The notes beneath the pieces are model-generated. The model was given only the letters and a program-made list of their open reading frames with translations, was not told where the DNA came from and did no database searches. Below, piece after piece: positions 46,365 through 57,515 of a stretch of 64,000 bases of DNA. The translations under genes and the position numbers were made by a program. Every line of letters begins with the position of its first letter. The stretch's first letter is position 1. The DNA comes from Dendrobium chrysotoxum (lineage: Eukaryota > Streptophyta > Magnoliopsida > Asparagales > Orchidaceae), in the NCBI GenBank assembly GCA_019925795.1, contig CM034310.1, positions 11,924,764 through 11,988,763 on the forward strand, written 5' to 3'.

Positions 46365-47743
46365 ATGGATCTACAGCACACATCAGTTACTGTCAAATTG
46401 GGATGTAGATCTAGCATTCAACTAGCAAATACTGTGATTAATATTGGAAGGTCTGGAGCTACCATCCAGTTTGGTAGCCTGGATTTCCCCATAGTCATTG
46501 CAAGGATTGCCGTTATTCCTGTGAACAGCATTGAATCTGAAGGGCCTACCAGGAGGCTGTGCTCTACTGAAGTTATCACACATCGTGCACATCTGCCAGT
46601 GGCACGACCTACTACTATTGAAAATTCTCATAAGAGAGTTTCTATATTTGAATGGCTGTCTCGGCCTGAAGCCCCGACTGACAAAAGAATTATGACTGGC
46701 CGGAGGATATATATTGTGACTGTAAACACCTCATCTCTACCGACTATATTATCTGCACCCAAGGAGAACAATGTTGAAGCTTCCTCATTGGGAGGGAGGC
46801 TTACTAGGAGGCAGAGAAGAAAGAAAAATGCTGAACTTCGAGCTCATCAATAATTCTAAACTAATCCCTCCAACCTGCCAGCCCAAGAGCCTGAAGTAAC
46901 CATTTTGACCCATAATGGATTCACAAACTTGAAGTGGGTCAAGAGAAATAGCCCTACTGGAGAGCTAAAGAAATCATTTTGGGACCAACAGCCTAATGTC
47001 CCAGCTCCTCAGAAGAAGAAGGAGCCTGAAACTCTCTCAACCCGGGTCTACAGGGTCCTGAAGATCGTGAAAGAGAGATGACTGAAGAAGAGAAAATATT
47101 AGCGGCCAGTGATGGTCGAGACTAGAAGAACTCTGCCAAGAGAACATCTGTCTCTTGCAGTGGAGAGAAAATAAAGAAGGTATACCCCGTGTGGTGAGTA
47201 TCGGGGCATGACACCTAATTCTCGAGTTCAGGGATCCACTACCGAAAGGTCTCGATGAAAAGGAAAAGAAATCTTGAGGCCAAGGCCTCACAAAGAAGAA
47301 GATGATAGAAGAGAAAGAAGAATTGCTCCTAGCGTGACATCCGGTATGGCTTCCTGGAGATCCGCCCCTATGCATAAGCAACGTCAGAAATGGGTTCTAA
47401 AGAAGACCCATGATGATGCCCATCCCGACGGTCGACACTTTAGAGAATCCTCCAGGGGAACCTGTCACTCACCAACCCCTCCCAACGAAGAATCCAACTT
47501 TGATCGTAGCCCGCAGATTGAAGAAATCTTCTTACCGAACCAAGAACCGGAGATCCAGTGGCACTGCCTCTCAGAGATCTTAGTATTAGAAGAAGATATG
47601 AGGGAAGGCAATATAGAAGAATATATAGAAGAAAATATGAAAGAAAACTTAGAAGAAAAAATGGAAGATATAAATAACACATTGGACATTGAAGTGGTCT
47701 ATATGGTGAGGCATACCAATGTCAACGAAGAGGCCTACTAAGA
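46365..47743 (+). pseudogene. Gypsy ORF upstream of capsid (Tat ORF1 / gag N-terminal)
   Basis: A 162-codon open frame starts MDLQHTSVTVKLGC and contains FEWLSRPEAPTDKR and SLGGRLTRRQRRKKNAELRA. After stops and frame changes similar material follows (KWVKRNSPTGELKKSFWDQQ, STRVYRVLK, RRPVMVETRRTLPRE). A second open piece at 47274-47741 is Arg/Glu-rich with repeated EENMKENLEEKME-type runs. Tat-lineage elements are known to have an extra ORF or a long gag extension before capsid. I recognise the type from plant gypsy gag regions but cannot give a function. No catalytic motif is visible. Confidence 0.6.
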
Positions 47744-48181
47744 TGACGGTGAAGATGATGACCATTGGCAACCGCCACCTAGGCGAGTACACTAACATCA
47801 CGATGAAGCAGGGTCTGTCACAAGCAGAGGTGGCCAACCCCAAGGAGAAGATAAAGTAGAAGAGATTGAGGGGAATTCCCCCGATGATGAAAATGCCACA
47901 CTTGTCGATATGAGAAGACAAATAAGGTGATAAATGAGAGTTGAAGGTAGAGAAATCTCTCAAATAAATCAGAAGATGACTGATATGATGGCTCAGATGG
48001 AGGCAATGATGCAGATGATGTAGTGGACTGCTGCTATTGATGCTAGGCCTAATCCTCCAATCAACCTGCCAAACTTTCAAATATAGTGTCAGGAGTACGG
48101 GGAGATCCTGAAGGTGGCAATGAAATTAATAATATAGCTCACCAGCCCACTCCATAGAATGTTGCCAGCACCTCTAAGCCC
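47744..48181 (+). pseudogene. Linker between ORF1 and capsid, decayed
   Basis: Acidic and Gln/Met-rich coding remnants can be read in shifting frames, for example QISQINQKMTDMMAQMEAMM (a coiled-coil-like stretch, about 47950-48020) and ARPNPPINLPNF. Several stops lie between. This is probably the gag segment just before the capsid domain. Confidence 0.5.
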
Positions 48182-49674
48182 ATGATGGCCGCACAGCTCG
48201 AAGGATTGATCACAGAGAAGATCAAGGTTATTATAGTTGTTGATCAAGCAGAGAAATTTGTGGGCAAGGATTGTCCCTATCCGATAGAGTATGATCAGGT
48301 ACTATATCCAAAGGGTTATTCTGTACCAAAATTCAATACTTTTAATGGCAATAACAATCCTAGGCAGCATGTGGCGCAATTCAAAGCAACTTGTGGGAAC
48401 ATGGGAGGTAATGACGCCCTTCTCTTCTGATAATTTGTCAGTAGTTTGACAGCAAATACTTTTGAATGGTATGCCGAACTACTAAATGACTCTGTGAAGA
48501 CATTCATAGGTTAAAAAATTTGCTCATGAAGAGGTTCGCCAGTGTGATTGAGAAGATCATGATTTTTGACTTCGCTTTGGAAAAGCAGAGGAAAGTGGAG
48601 TTAGTATCAAAATATATAACCCACTGGCACAACTTGAGCATGAGATATGAGCAGCAGCTCGAAGAAGATCATGCCGTACAGTTATTAATGGGAAACATCA
48701 ACGATAAGATGTAACCTTTCCTGTGCATGGCTACAATCACCACATTTTAGGATTTGCTAGACAGAGTGCCAAAGTTTGAAACGTTGAACTTATCAAGAGC
48801 AAAAAATCACTTTGATAAGACCAAGAAGGCTAAAGCCTCGGGTGCTAGAAGAGGTGAGGCTGATTCTATGCTTTTCTCCTTAGCTGATAAAGAGAAACAT
48901 GTTATTTACAATATAGATAAAGGCAAACAACCAATACAATATGAAGCAAAGCCAAAACATGCCTACAATCCTAACCCCCAGTCAAAGCTAACACTCGAAG
49001 GCAATGATAAGCCACAAACTTATCTGGGTGGTGGAGAACGTCCGAGGCAAATAACAAGAACTGGTGATAGAACGTTCCCGTCCCTCATGGATAAAATGAA
49101 CAAAGAATATTCATTTAAGAGGGAAAGTATCGCCAAGTTAATTCAACAGGCCTTGAAGGTGGGCTTAGAACTGCTAGAATGTAAGAGGCCCGAGGAGTCA
49201 AAACATACTGGCTACCCAAATTATTGCTTGTATCATCGGGTAGTCAGACATCCTATTGAAGATTGCTACATCTTCAAGGATTGGTTGGAAAGAAAGTATC
49301 AAAAGGGAGAGCTCACACTATCCAAAAATGTGTTGGCTCATCCTAGGAAAGAATCGACTCGGGTGGTCACAAATTCCTCCGTATACCCGATTGATGAAAA
49401 AAGAAAGGAAAAGAAACTGATTCAAGAAGAGTGGTGGGAGACTGTGGTCTCCAAAAAGACTATGAAAATGTTTAAGAAGCTCGAAGGAGTCCTAGGGATA
49501 AAGTGGAAATCTCATACTGATCCAATACTAGATCTGAAAGGATTGCCTAAGGTACAGTCATCTACTTCCAAGCAGCAGCCTGGCCAGGCTAGCTCTATAA
49601 AATCTGATAAAATAAAATCTGCCAAGAGGAAGACCAAATTAAAGAAGCCTAGAGAAAGAAAGACAGCAACTTAA
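48182..49674 (+). pseudogene. Ty3/gypsy gag (capsid and nucleocapsid-like)
   Basis: The stretch reads PYPIEYDQVLYPKGYSVPKF, then HVAQFKATCGNMGGNDALL, stops, TANTFEWYAELLNDSV, MKRFASVIEKIMIFDFALEK, THWHNLSMRYEQQLEEDHAV, LLMGNINDKM, a stop, and a 306-codon open frame (48754-49674). The latter has YLGGGERPRQITRTGD, FPSLMDKMNKEYSFKRESI, NYCLYHRVVRHPIEDCYIFK (a knuckle-like CX2H...HX4C pattern), WLERKYQKGELTLSK and WWETVVSKKT. This is the capsid of plant Tat-type gypsy elements, which packages element RNA in the cytoplasm. Stops at 48430-48433, 48496, near 48713 and 48748 break it. The later half is well preserved. Confidence 0.9.
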
Positions 49675-51526
49675 AGAGCTATTGACAGTTTGGATGAGTA
49701 TTACCAAACTGCAAGGTGACCTATTAAGCTTGATGACTTCATGAAAGAGCTTAAAATAGAGGAAGCTAAGAAAGTTAATGAAGACCCTCTTCTGGTAGAA
49801 GTATTTCAGGTCATCTCGGCAGCACCAAATACAATGATAAAAGAAGAATATACTAAGGAGATGCCTTCTAAATCATATATGATGGTGTACCAATAGATTA
49901 TAGTTCAGAGGAGGATCTGTATTTTCCAAAGAAAAATGAATCGGACCTTGACATAGCGTCGTAAATGGGATGTATAAACCTGGGCAGTAACTCAGAATCA
50001 ACGAGTGAATCTCTAGATTTGATGATGGCTAACTTGAAAGAAATTTTGCCATCAGATGAGTCTAAGCTGGAGGAGATTACTCAAGTGCACCTAAGAAGTG
50101 TCAAGATATTGCCACCTCTACTAAGAAAGTGATATCCAAAAAAGATAAGGGGAAAGAGATAGTTATCAATGAAGATATCATCTCTAAGGATCCCGAAAAG
50201 AAAGATACTCCAGTTAAAGGGATAGATTATAATATCTTATCTCATTTGAGAAAGATCCCTGCCCAGCTCAGCATATACGATGCTCTAGTGATGTCTAAAG
50301 ACCTTAGGGAGACTTTGATTTAGGCTCTCAAAGATCCCAAAAAATATGAGGCATATTTTGCTGAGCCCAACATAACTGAGGTCTTACAAGCTTGTAACGA
50401 ACCATTCATCACCTTCATTGAGGATGACATGATGCTCAGAACCACAGACCATAACTGATCTCTATATGTTACTGCAGAGAGTGACAGTTTGATAATCAGT
50501 AGGATCCTGATCGACCCAGGATCCTCCATCAACCTTATAAGCCTGAAAGCACTGAGATCATTGTGCCTCGACATCGAACACCTCGTGCAAGATAAACGGA
50601 TAGTGCACGACTTCAATGAGAAGGGACGAAAAACCTTGGGATCATTTATGCTCTCCCTCACATTTGGAGAACTGCATACAGATGCTAAATTTCATGTGAT
50701 CGATGTGGACACCTCATCCAAGGCGCTTTTGGGTCACCCATGGTTACATGAGTATGGTATTGTCCTTTCAAAACTACACCAGTGTATGAAGTACCTTAGG
50801 GATGGAGAAGAGTTCAGGAACTCTGGTGATATCCAACCCTTTGCGATGTATGAAGCTATGATCTATGAAGATGCCAGGTACTTTATTCTGAAGAAATTGA
50901 AGTCATCAAGCTCTCTTAAGGACAAAGCATCAAATTCAGAGGCTAAAAAGCATCCTGAACATAAAGGTAAGAAAACGAAGGTGGGGAGAAAGAAGGAAGC
51001 ACCCACTTTTCCCAAAGCTGTGACCATCCCAAAAGAAAGAAAATATGTACCTCACTTGGGGAGTGACACAGATGAAGATGAGGTCACCCCTACAAAATCC
51101 AAGAGGGTATGCCACTCGATGGATGAATGGAGTAGAGAGGTTGAATATTCAAATGATGATTATGACTATGACTCTATCTATATGAATACAGTGCAAGATG
51201 TATTCTCCAGAAGAATAGATAGCCTGTCAATCTCAAATAGTGTGCTTGTAGTCATGCGTGTTTCCCTACTATATATCAAAGAAATAAGTCTACGAGAGGT
51301 GCATAGGGTTGAAGAACTTGTAACCCTTTATCTTCCTCCTTTTAAAAATAGAATTGAGCCAGGGAATATACTTTATTCCATAGGAAAGCTCGAGGAAGAG
51401 AATTATGATTGGTGTCACATGCACATTGATTCTGAAGAATTACTGCATCAGAGGATACCTAGGTTTAATACCAAAGGTATTCAAAGAATGTTGCGAAAGC
51501 AGATCAATATTCTTACCACCAAATGA
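49675..51526 (+). pseudogene. Gypsy gag-pol linker and aspartic protease
   Basis: After decayed linker sequence (DEYYQTAR, EVFQVISAAPNT, SDLRETLI-like) the frame includes SRILIDPGSSINLISLKALR. This is the protease region (RVP type) with D-P-G in place of the usual D-S/T/N-G, followed by GRKTLGSFMLSLTFGEL, FHVIDVDTSSKALLGHPWLH (the flap and GRPWLH-type motif), and a Lys-rich then acidic spacer leading to RT. The 345-codon open part is 50489-51526. Upstream stops are near 50321 and 50456. Order gag-PR-RT fits Ty3/gypsy. Confidence 0.82.
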
Positions 51527-52610
51527 CAGCTTCATAGGTGCCTAAGCCTCTGGTATGGAAGGAATCCACGTCCATTATGACAGAAGGATATGAATGCATA
51601 TAAAGGTATCAGATTCATCAAGCAAAAATACCTCCGAAAGGAGACTTCTTGAGCAATTACTTATAGGGAAATTAAATCAAATGACAGCAGTAATGAGGAG
51701 ACATATGAAGTTGACACTCATGATGATCAGCCCATAGAAGCCAAGCCTGCACCAGAAGAACTAGAAGATGGTGAACAGGTAGCCACTATGGATGAGCTAA
51801 AAGAAGTTAACTTGGGAACCGAAGATGACCCTCACCCAACCTTCATTAGTTCCCTTCTGCAAGAAGAGTAAGTGGAGGATATAAAGGAACTCCTCTGTGT
51901 ATTTAGGGATTGCTTTTCTTGGATATATGCTAAAATGCCCCGCTTATCCCCTGACATAGTGTTTCACAGATTAGCTGTCAAGCCTGATGTGGTGCCTATC
52001 AAACTAGCTCCAAAGAGAATGCGACTGCAGATTGAAGAACAGGTAATTAAAGAGACAAAGAAACTCATAGAAGTGAGCTTCAAATGAGAAGAGAAGTGTG
52101 CAGATTGGATCGCTAACATCATCCCCGTAAAGAATAAGAATGGACATATTCATGCTTGTATTGACTTTCAGTACCTCAACAAGCCGTGTCCAAAAGATGA
52201 TTTTCCACTTCCTATATCAAAACTTTTGGTTGACACCACATCAAACTATGACATGTTCTCCTTTATGGATGGATCATCAGGATATAATTAGATCAAGATG
52301 GAACCTGACGATGAAAAGCATACATCATTCAGAATGCCCATCGATATTTCCTGCTACATGGTCATGCTCTTTGGCTTGAAGAATGTTGGTGCCACCTACC
52401 AGCGGGCAATGGCACATATATTTGATGAGTTAATACATCAAAAGGTTGAGTGCTATGTAGAAGACTTCGTCATCAAGAGTATGGACCAGAAAGATCACTT
52501 GAATGTCCTAAGGATTATATTTGAGAGAATTAGAAAGTTCAATCTGAAGATGAATCCCCTCAAATGTGCTTTCGAGGTCTCCTCTAGCAAATTCTTGGGG
52601 TATATTATTC
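51527..52610 (+). pseudogene. Gypsy reverse transcriptase, N-terminal half (cut by insertion)
   Basis: The translation reads LLCVFRDCFSWIYAKMPRLS, VPIKLAPKRMRLQIEEQVIK, ADWIANIIPVKNKNGHIHAC, DFQYLNKPCPKDDFPLP, FSFMDGSSGYN, TSFRMPIDISCYMVMLFGLK, ATYQRAMAHIFDELIHQKVE and CYVEDFVIKS, where the catalytic YxDD is YVED. It ends at NPLKCAFEVSSSKFLGYI at 52608. There the TGTTACAACTC LTR of the gag-only copia element starts, and the reading resumes at 60677 with HRGIKIDPK. Stops occur near 52085 and 52289. The YVED change alone would probably abolish activity. Confidence 0.92.
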
Positions 52611-52924
52611 TGTTACAACTCGGGCTCCCGAGTTTATGATTTTGATGATAATAATATTATTGTTTGACTCTTTATTTCTCCTAGTATTTATTATGCACAC
52701 CTGTTTGTGTGTTGACTAACATTTCAGGTACAACACGCACCATTCTCTGAAGATTCAGGGCTTAAGGTTGGGTATAATAGGTTATATTGAAAGAGTTTAT
52801 AATTTTCATTTATTTATTTTAACTTCTTGAGTCAAATCATGTAAGGGTGCATGATAGCCTGGTGACCATACACACACACACACACAAGTGGAGAAAATTT
52901 AATCTTAAATATTTTAATTTTTTT

Positions 52925-53420
52925 GTACATCATACTGTATGATCTGGATCGTACTATATGATCTTGTGTTATAAAAATTAATTAAAATATTTTTATTTTC
53001 TTAAAAAAGTTCTTTTAAAATATAACTAATCATATAGTATGAACACTACATCGTACTAGACATTTTGGTATAATTAGAAACCCCATCGCTCATTAAATTA
53101 GGCAAAAATTTGAATTTGAAAATTATTCTATTCATAATGTACGATCCTAATCATACTGTACGATGTTTAAAATATTGCCTAATTTAATCCAGTGATTAGT
53201 CAATCGAATTTGCATAATTTTGATATTTGGATCATACTATATAAACTAGATTGTACTTTATAATGAACAGAGACAATTTTGGTCATCCCAGGATTCATCC
53301 TGGATGAACTGCACTTCAATTAAACTAATAGTACTGTACGATATTGCGATCGTACAGTACTAATAGGTCAAATTCTGCACATCATACTGGACGATCCTTT
53401 AATCATACTGTATGATCTTT
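52925..53420 (+). promoter_or_regulatory. Palindrome cluster in LTR 1 U3
   Basis: Examples are TCATACTGTATGATC, ATCGTACTATATGATC, ATCATACTGTACGAT, TTCATCCTGGATGAA, AGTACTGTACGAT, ATCGTACAGTACT and ATCATACTGGACGATC. The equivalents are 56155-56645 in LTR 2 and 59345-59835 in LTR 3. CpG-containing palindrome arrays in U3 are a described Sirevirus feature, as I recall. Confidence 0.8.
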
Positions 53421-53459
53421 AATAACTGAATTGGATTTTTAGGGTTTTTTGAAGCCCTC

Positions 53460-53467
53460 TATTTAAG
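53460..53467 (+). promoter_or_regulatory. TATA-like box of LTR 1
   Basis: CCCTCTATTTAAGC lies just after the palindrome cluster and AGGGTTTTTT. It is conserved at 56684-56690 (LTR 2) and 59877-59883 (LTR 3). It is the likely core promoter, with the transcript starting about 30 bp downstream. Confidence 0.6.
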
Positions 53468-54272
53468 CTTTCTCATAAGACTTTGTATGAGTATTTTGGG
53501 CATTCATTGAGTTGTTTTCATCTAAAAAAAGCATGAAGAGAGAGCTTTAGATTAGAGAGAGAAAGAATGGAGTTTGTAAGAGAGGGAGAAGATCCTTGTG
53601 GGCTTCAAGGGAGTGTGAGAGGCAGTTTTCACACGGTTGCTCTGGCGAACTTGCACCTGAGTTCCTCCAAGAGTCAAGGTTTTTCTTGAGGGAAGCTTTG
53701 GGAAGAAGAAGACCTCTTTGGTGTCAAAAGACTCAGCTACTTCATCGCATCGGGGAAGGTGAAAGTGATTCCAGGTCCTCTGCCTCATCAAGAGGGTGAA
53801 AAGGAGTTCAGGGTTTCTGCCTCACTAGGAGGGTGAAAAGAAGTCAAGGTTCTATGCCTATGAAAGGAGTTCGGTCCTCTATCACACCGGGTTGGTGGAA
53901 GAGAGTTTGTAAAGGCTTCTCCGCCTAGCTGTGGGGGCTAAAGGAGAGACACTATAGTGATAGTGCAATACCCGGAGAGGAAGACTCCAGGGAATGGACG
54001 TAGGTCATGGTTTGACCGAACCACTATAAATCTGGTATGTTCTTTCTAATTTTATTTTCCATACTTAATTTTTTTCGTATTTTAATGTTTATTATAACTG
54101 CTTGGTAAAAATTTGAGATCAATATTTTCATTGTGATAATTAGAGAATAATTACCATCTTTATAATTATTTATAATTCATCAGCTTCCTCATTTGACTAG
54201 TTAAGTTATTATTATTAAAAATCTAAAAAATTAATAAATATTAGAACTCTTAGCGCATCTTAATCTTTCAAG

Positions 54273-54284
54273 TGGTATCAGAGT
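54273..54284 (+). other. Primer binding site (tRNA-iMet), copy 1
   Basis: TGGTATCAGAGT follows the LTR end TTTCA and an AG spacer. It differs from the iMet complement TGGTATCAGAGC at one base. Confidence 0.9.
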
Positions 54285-54328
54285 GGTACTCAAAATAGTG
54301 TTTTAGAAAACCTAGAGGAAAACGATCA

Positions 54329-55382
54329 ATGACACAATTTGGAAATAGAAATATTGTAAAAGGTTATTCAATAACTCATCCTCCACTTTTAGAAAATATT
54401 CCTTTTAATTTTTAGAAAATTCGCATGTCTGTATTTATACAATCCATTGATTTTAGGATGTGGCATATGATTGAATCTGGATATTCTATACCGTCACGTA
54501 TTATTAATGGTGTGAATATTGGTATTCTTTTTACTGAATGGAGTAGAGAAGAAAACAGTTATGCTCAATTGAATGCTAAATCCTTAAACTGCTTTTTCTG
54601 TTCGTTAACTTTTGAAGATTATATGATTGTTTCTAATTATATCACTGGCAAGGTAGTTTGGGATAAACTATGCATTACATATGAAGGTAGTAATGAAGTC
54701 AAACAATCTAGATTAAATGTATTAATGCATGACTCTGAACTTTTTTGCATGAAACCTTATGAGACTATCTTAGACATGTATACTAGGTTTACTCAGATTG
54801 TGACATCATTGCTCGCTTTAGGTAGAGAACTTTCAAACCTTAAAAAGGTCAACAAAATTCTACATTATCTACCTAATAAATTTGATGCCATAGGGACTGC
54901 TATATGTGAATTAAAAGACTTGAATACTTATTCTACTGATAATCTGATTGGCTCACACATTACCTACGAGCAAAGTGTGAGTCAAAGGCTTTTGGATGCA
55001 GGTGATGAAAATGTTATAGTACTAAAAGCAAAAGATACATGTAAAGATGGCTTAGAAAGTGATGAGAACGAGAAAATGACATTAATAACAAGCCAATTAA
55101 AAAGTCTGCTGAAGCACAAATACAAGCGTGAACAAAAGTGGAGCAATGGGAAAAATAAAAATATGATAAGCTTGTTTCTGACATAATTTAATTTAGGTGT
55201 AGGAAACCTGGACATTTTAAAAATGAATGCCTTAATCTTAAGAAACACCTTGTAAAGAAAAAGAGTGAGGATAAACCAATTGTAATAAGGGAAATAGAAA
55301 GAAGCAAAAGATCTCCTGGGCAGATTTAGCTTCTGAATCATTAGAATAGGAGCAAGATAATGAGGTAACAAACTTATGCTAA
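54329..55382 (+). pseudogene. Gag of the gag-only element, copy 1
   Basis: From ATG 54329 it reads MTQFGNRNIVKGYSI, PPLLENIPFNF, a TAG where element 1 has Trp (FDFWKTRM), then a 253-codon open frame from 54425 with RMWHMIESGYSIPSRIING, LCITYEGSNEVKQSRLNVL, FCMKPYETILDMYTRFTQIV and LITSQLKSLLKHKYK. Past a frame change the knuckle reads RCRKPGHFKNECLN with its first Cys codon replaced by a TAA stop. The end SWADLASES...NLC is followed by TAA at 55380-55382. About 350 residues fit a capsid plus knuckle without the coiled-coil tail of element 1. Confidence 0.9.
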
Positions 55383-55843
55383 ATCGTCAAGGATTCGATT
55401 GGTAATTTTGATCAGGTATAAGTATGTTGAGGTTTGTTTGTGTGTTTTGTTTATGTATTTTCTGTGTTTGTTTATCTATTTTGTCTGTTTGATTTTTATT
55501 ATGTTTTTAAGCAGAACTTCATGTTTTAGTTTCTTTTTGTATTTTTTTTATTTTCTTTTGCATGATTTCATATTGCATTGTATCTCTTCTTTTTGATAAT
55601 GTCAAAGGGGGAGAATGTATTGTGGTTGGATCCACTTGTGTGGTTGTATTTATGGTTTAGTTTCTTTTTTATATTTTATGTTATTTAGTTTTTAAATATT
55701 TATTTTTCTTAAAAAAAAATTAAAAAAAATGCTTACCCCTATTTTTTAATATAATTCTCTTAGTGAAGGGGAGATTAGGAGAAAATATTTTTAAAATTAC
55801 AAATTCAACCAATAATATTTATCATCATCAAAAAGGGGGAGAT
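55383..55843 (+). other. 3' non-coding part and PPTs of internal region 1
   Basis: T-rich sequence without a supported ORF. It holds a secondary PPT (CAAAGGGGGAGAA, 55603-55615, preceded by TTTTTGATAATGT) and the main PPT (AAAAAGGGGGAGAT, 55830-55843) directly before LTR 2. No pol remnant is present. Confidence 0.85.
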
Positions 55844-57457
55844 TGTTACAACTCGGGCTCTCGAGTTTATAATTTTGATGATAACAATATTATTGTTTAC
55901 CTCTTTATTTCTCCTAGTATTTGTGGTGCATACGTGTTTATGAGTTGACTAACATTTTAGGTACAACAGGCACCATTCTTTAAAGATTCAGGGCTTAAGA
56001 TTAGGTAGAATAGGTTTTATTGAAATAGTCTATAATTTTCATTTATTTATTTTAACTTCTTGAGTCAAGTCCTGTAGGGGTTCATGATAGCCTGGTAACC
56101 GTGCACACACACACAAGAGGAGCAAATTTAATGTTAAGTATTTTAATTTTTCTGTACATTATATTGTATGATCTAGGTCATATTGTATGATGTGGTGTTA
56201 CATAAATTAATTAAAATATTTTATTTTTCTTTTTTTGTTTGAAATATAACTAATTATACAGTACAAACACCACATATTACTGGACGATCTGGTATAATTA
56301 GAAACCCCGTTGCTCATTAAATTAGGCAAAAATTTTAATTTGAAAATTATTCTATTCATACTGTATGATCCTAATCATACTGTATGATGTTTAAAATATT
56401 GCCTAATTTAATCTTGTGATTAGTCAATTGAATTTGCATAATTTTGACATTTGGATCATACTATACGAACTAGATCGTACTGTACAATGAACAGAGATGA
56501 TTTTGGTCATCCCAGGATTCATCCTGGATGAACTGCACTTTGATTGAACTAATCGTACTGTACGATACTGCGATCATATAGTACTAACAGGTCAAATTCT
56601 ACACATCATACTGGACGCTCCTTCGATTATATTATACGATCTTTGATGGCTGAATTAGATTTTTAGGGTTTTTTGAAGCCCTCTATTTAATCTTTCTCAT
56701 AAAACATTGTATGAGTTTTTTGGGCATTCATTGAGTTATTTTCTTCTAAAGAAAGATTGAAGAGAGAGCTTTTGGTTAGGGAGAGAAATGGTGGAGTTTG
56801 TAAGAGAGGGAGAAGATCCCTGTGGGCTTCAAGGGAGTGTGAGAGGGGGTTTTGACACGGTTGCTCCGGCGAACTTGCACTTGAGTTCCTCCAAGAGTCA
56901 AGGTTTATCTTGAGGGAAGCTTTGGGAAGAAGAAGACCTCTTTGGTGTCAAAAGACCTGGCTACTCCGCCCCACCAGGGAAGGTAAAAGTGATTCCAGGT
57001 CCTCTGCCTCACCAGGAGGGTGAAAAGAAATCAAGGTTCTCTGACTGTGAAAGGAGTTCGGTCCTCTACCGCATCGGGTTGTTGGAAGAGAGTTTGTAAA
57101 GGCTTCTCTGCCTAGCTGTGATGGCTAAATGAGAGACACTATAGTGATAGTGTAATACCTGGAGAGGAGGACTCCGGGGAGTGGACGTAGGTCATGGTTT
57201 GACCGAACCACTATAAATCTCGTGTGTTCTTTCTTATTTTATTTTTGGCACTTTAATTTTTTGTGCATTTTAATGTTTATTATAACTGCTTGGTGAAAAT
57301 CTAAAATCAATATTTTTATTGTGATAATTAGAGAATAATCACAATCTTTATAATTGTTTATAAATCATCAGCTTCCGCATTTGACTAGTTAAGTTATTAT
57401 TATAAGAAATTAAAAAATTAGTAAATATTAGAACTCTTAGCGCATCTTAATCTTTCA
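55844..57457 (+). repeat. LTR 2 (middle) of the gag-only element
   Basis: Ends are TGTTACAACTCGGGCTC...TAATCTTTCA. It has the same internal order as LTR 1 (AC tract, palindromes 56155-56645, TATTTAA at 56684, leader repeats, GACCGAACCACTATAAAT). It serves as 3' LTR of internal region 1 and 5' LTR of internal region 2. Confidence 0.93.
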
Positions 57458-57459
57458 AG

Positions 57460-57471
57460 TGATATCAGAGC
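57460..57471 (+). other. Primer binding site (tRNA-iMet), copy 2
   Basis: TGATATCAGAGC, one transition from TGGTATCAGAGC, after TTTCA and AG. Confidence 0.88.
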
Positions 57472-57515
57472 GGTACTCAAAATAGTGTTTTAGAAAACCT
57501 AGAGAAAAATGATCA

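Larger units (their letters stand above)
52611..54270 (+). repeat. LTR 1 of the gag-only element
   Basis: Ends are TGTTACAACTCGGGCTC...TAATCTTTCA. The U3 has 13-bp palindromes (about 52925-53420), a TATTTAAG TATA-like box (53460-53467), a GA-rich leader, tandem hairpin units (53750-53850) and GACCGAACCACTATAAAT (54018-54035). An (AC)n tract is at 52870-52887. The open frame at 53596-53799 is inside this leader and is not considered a gene. Confidence 0.93.

Noticed and set aside
47440..48080. Minus-strand frames opposite the gypsy gag region
   Set aside because: They are antisense shadows of the plus-strand gag coding sequence.
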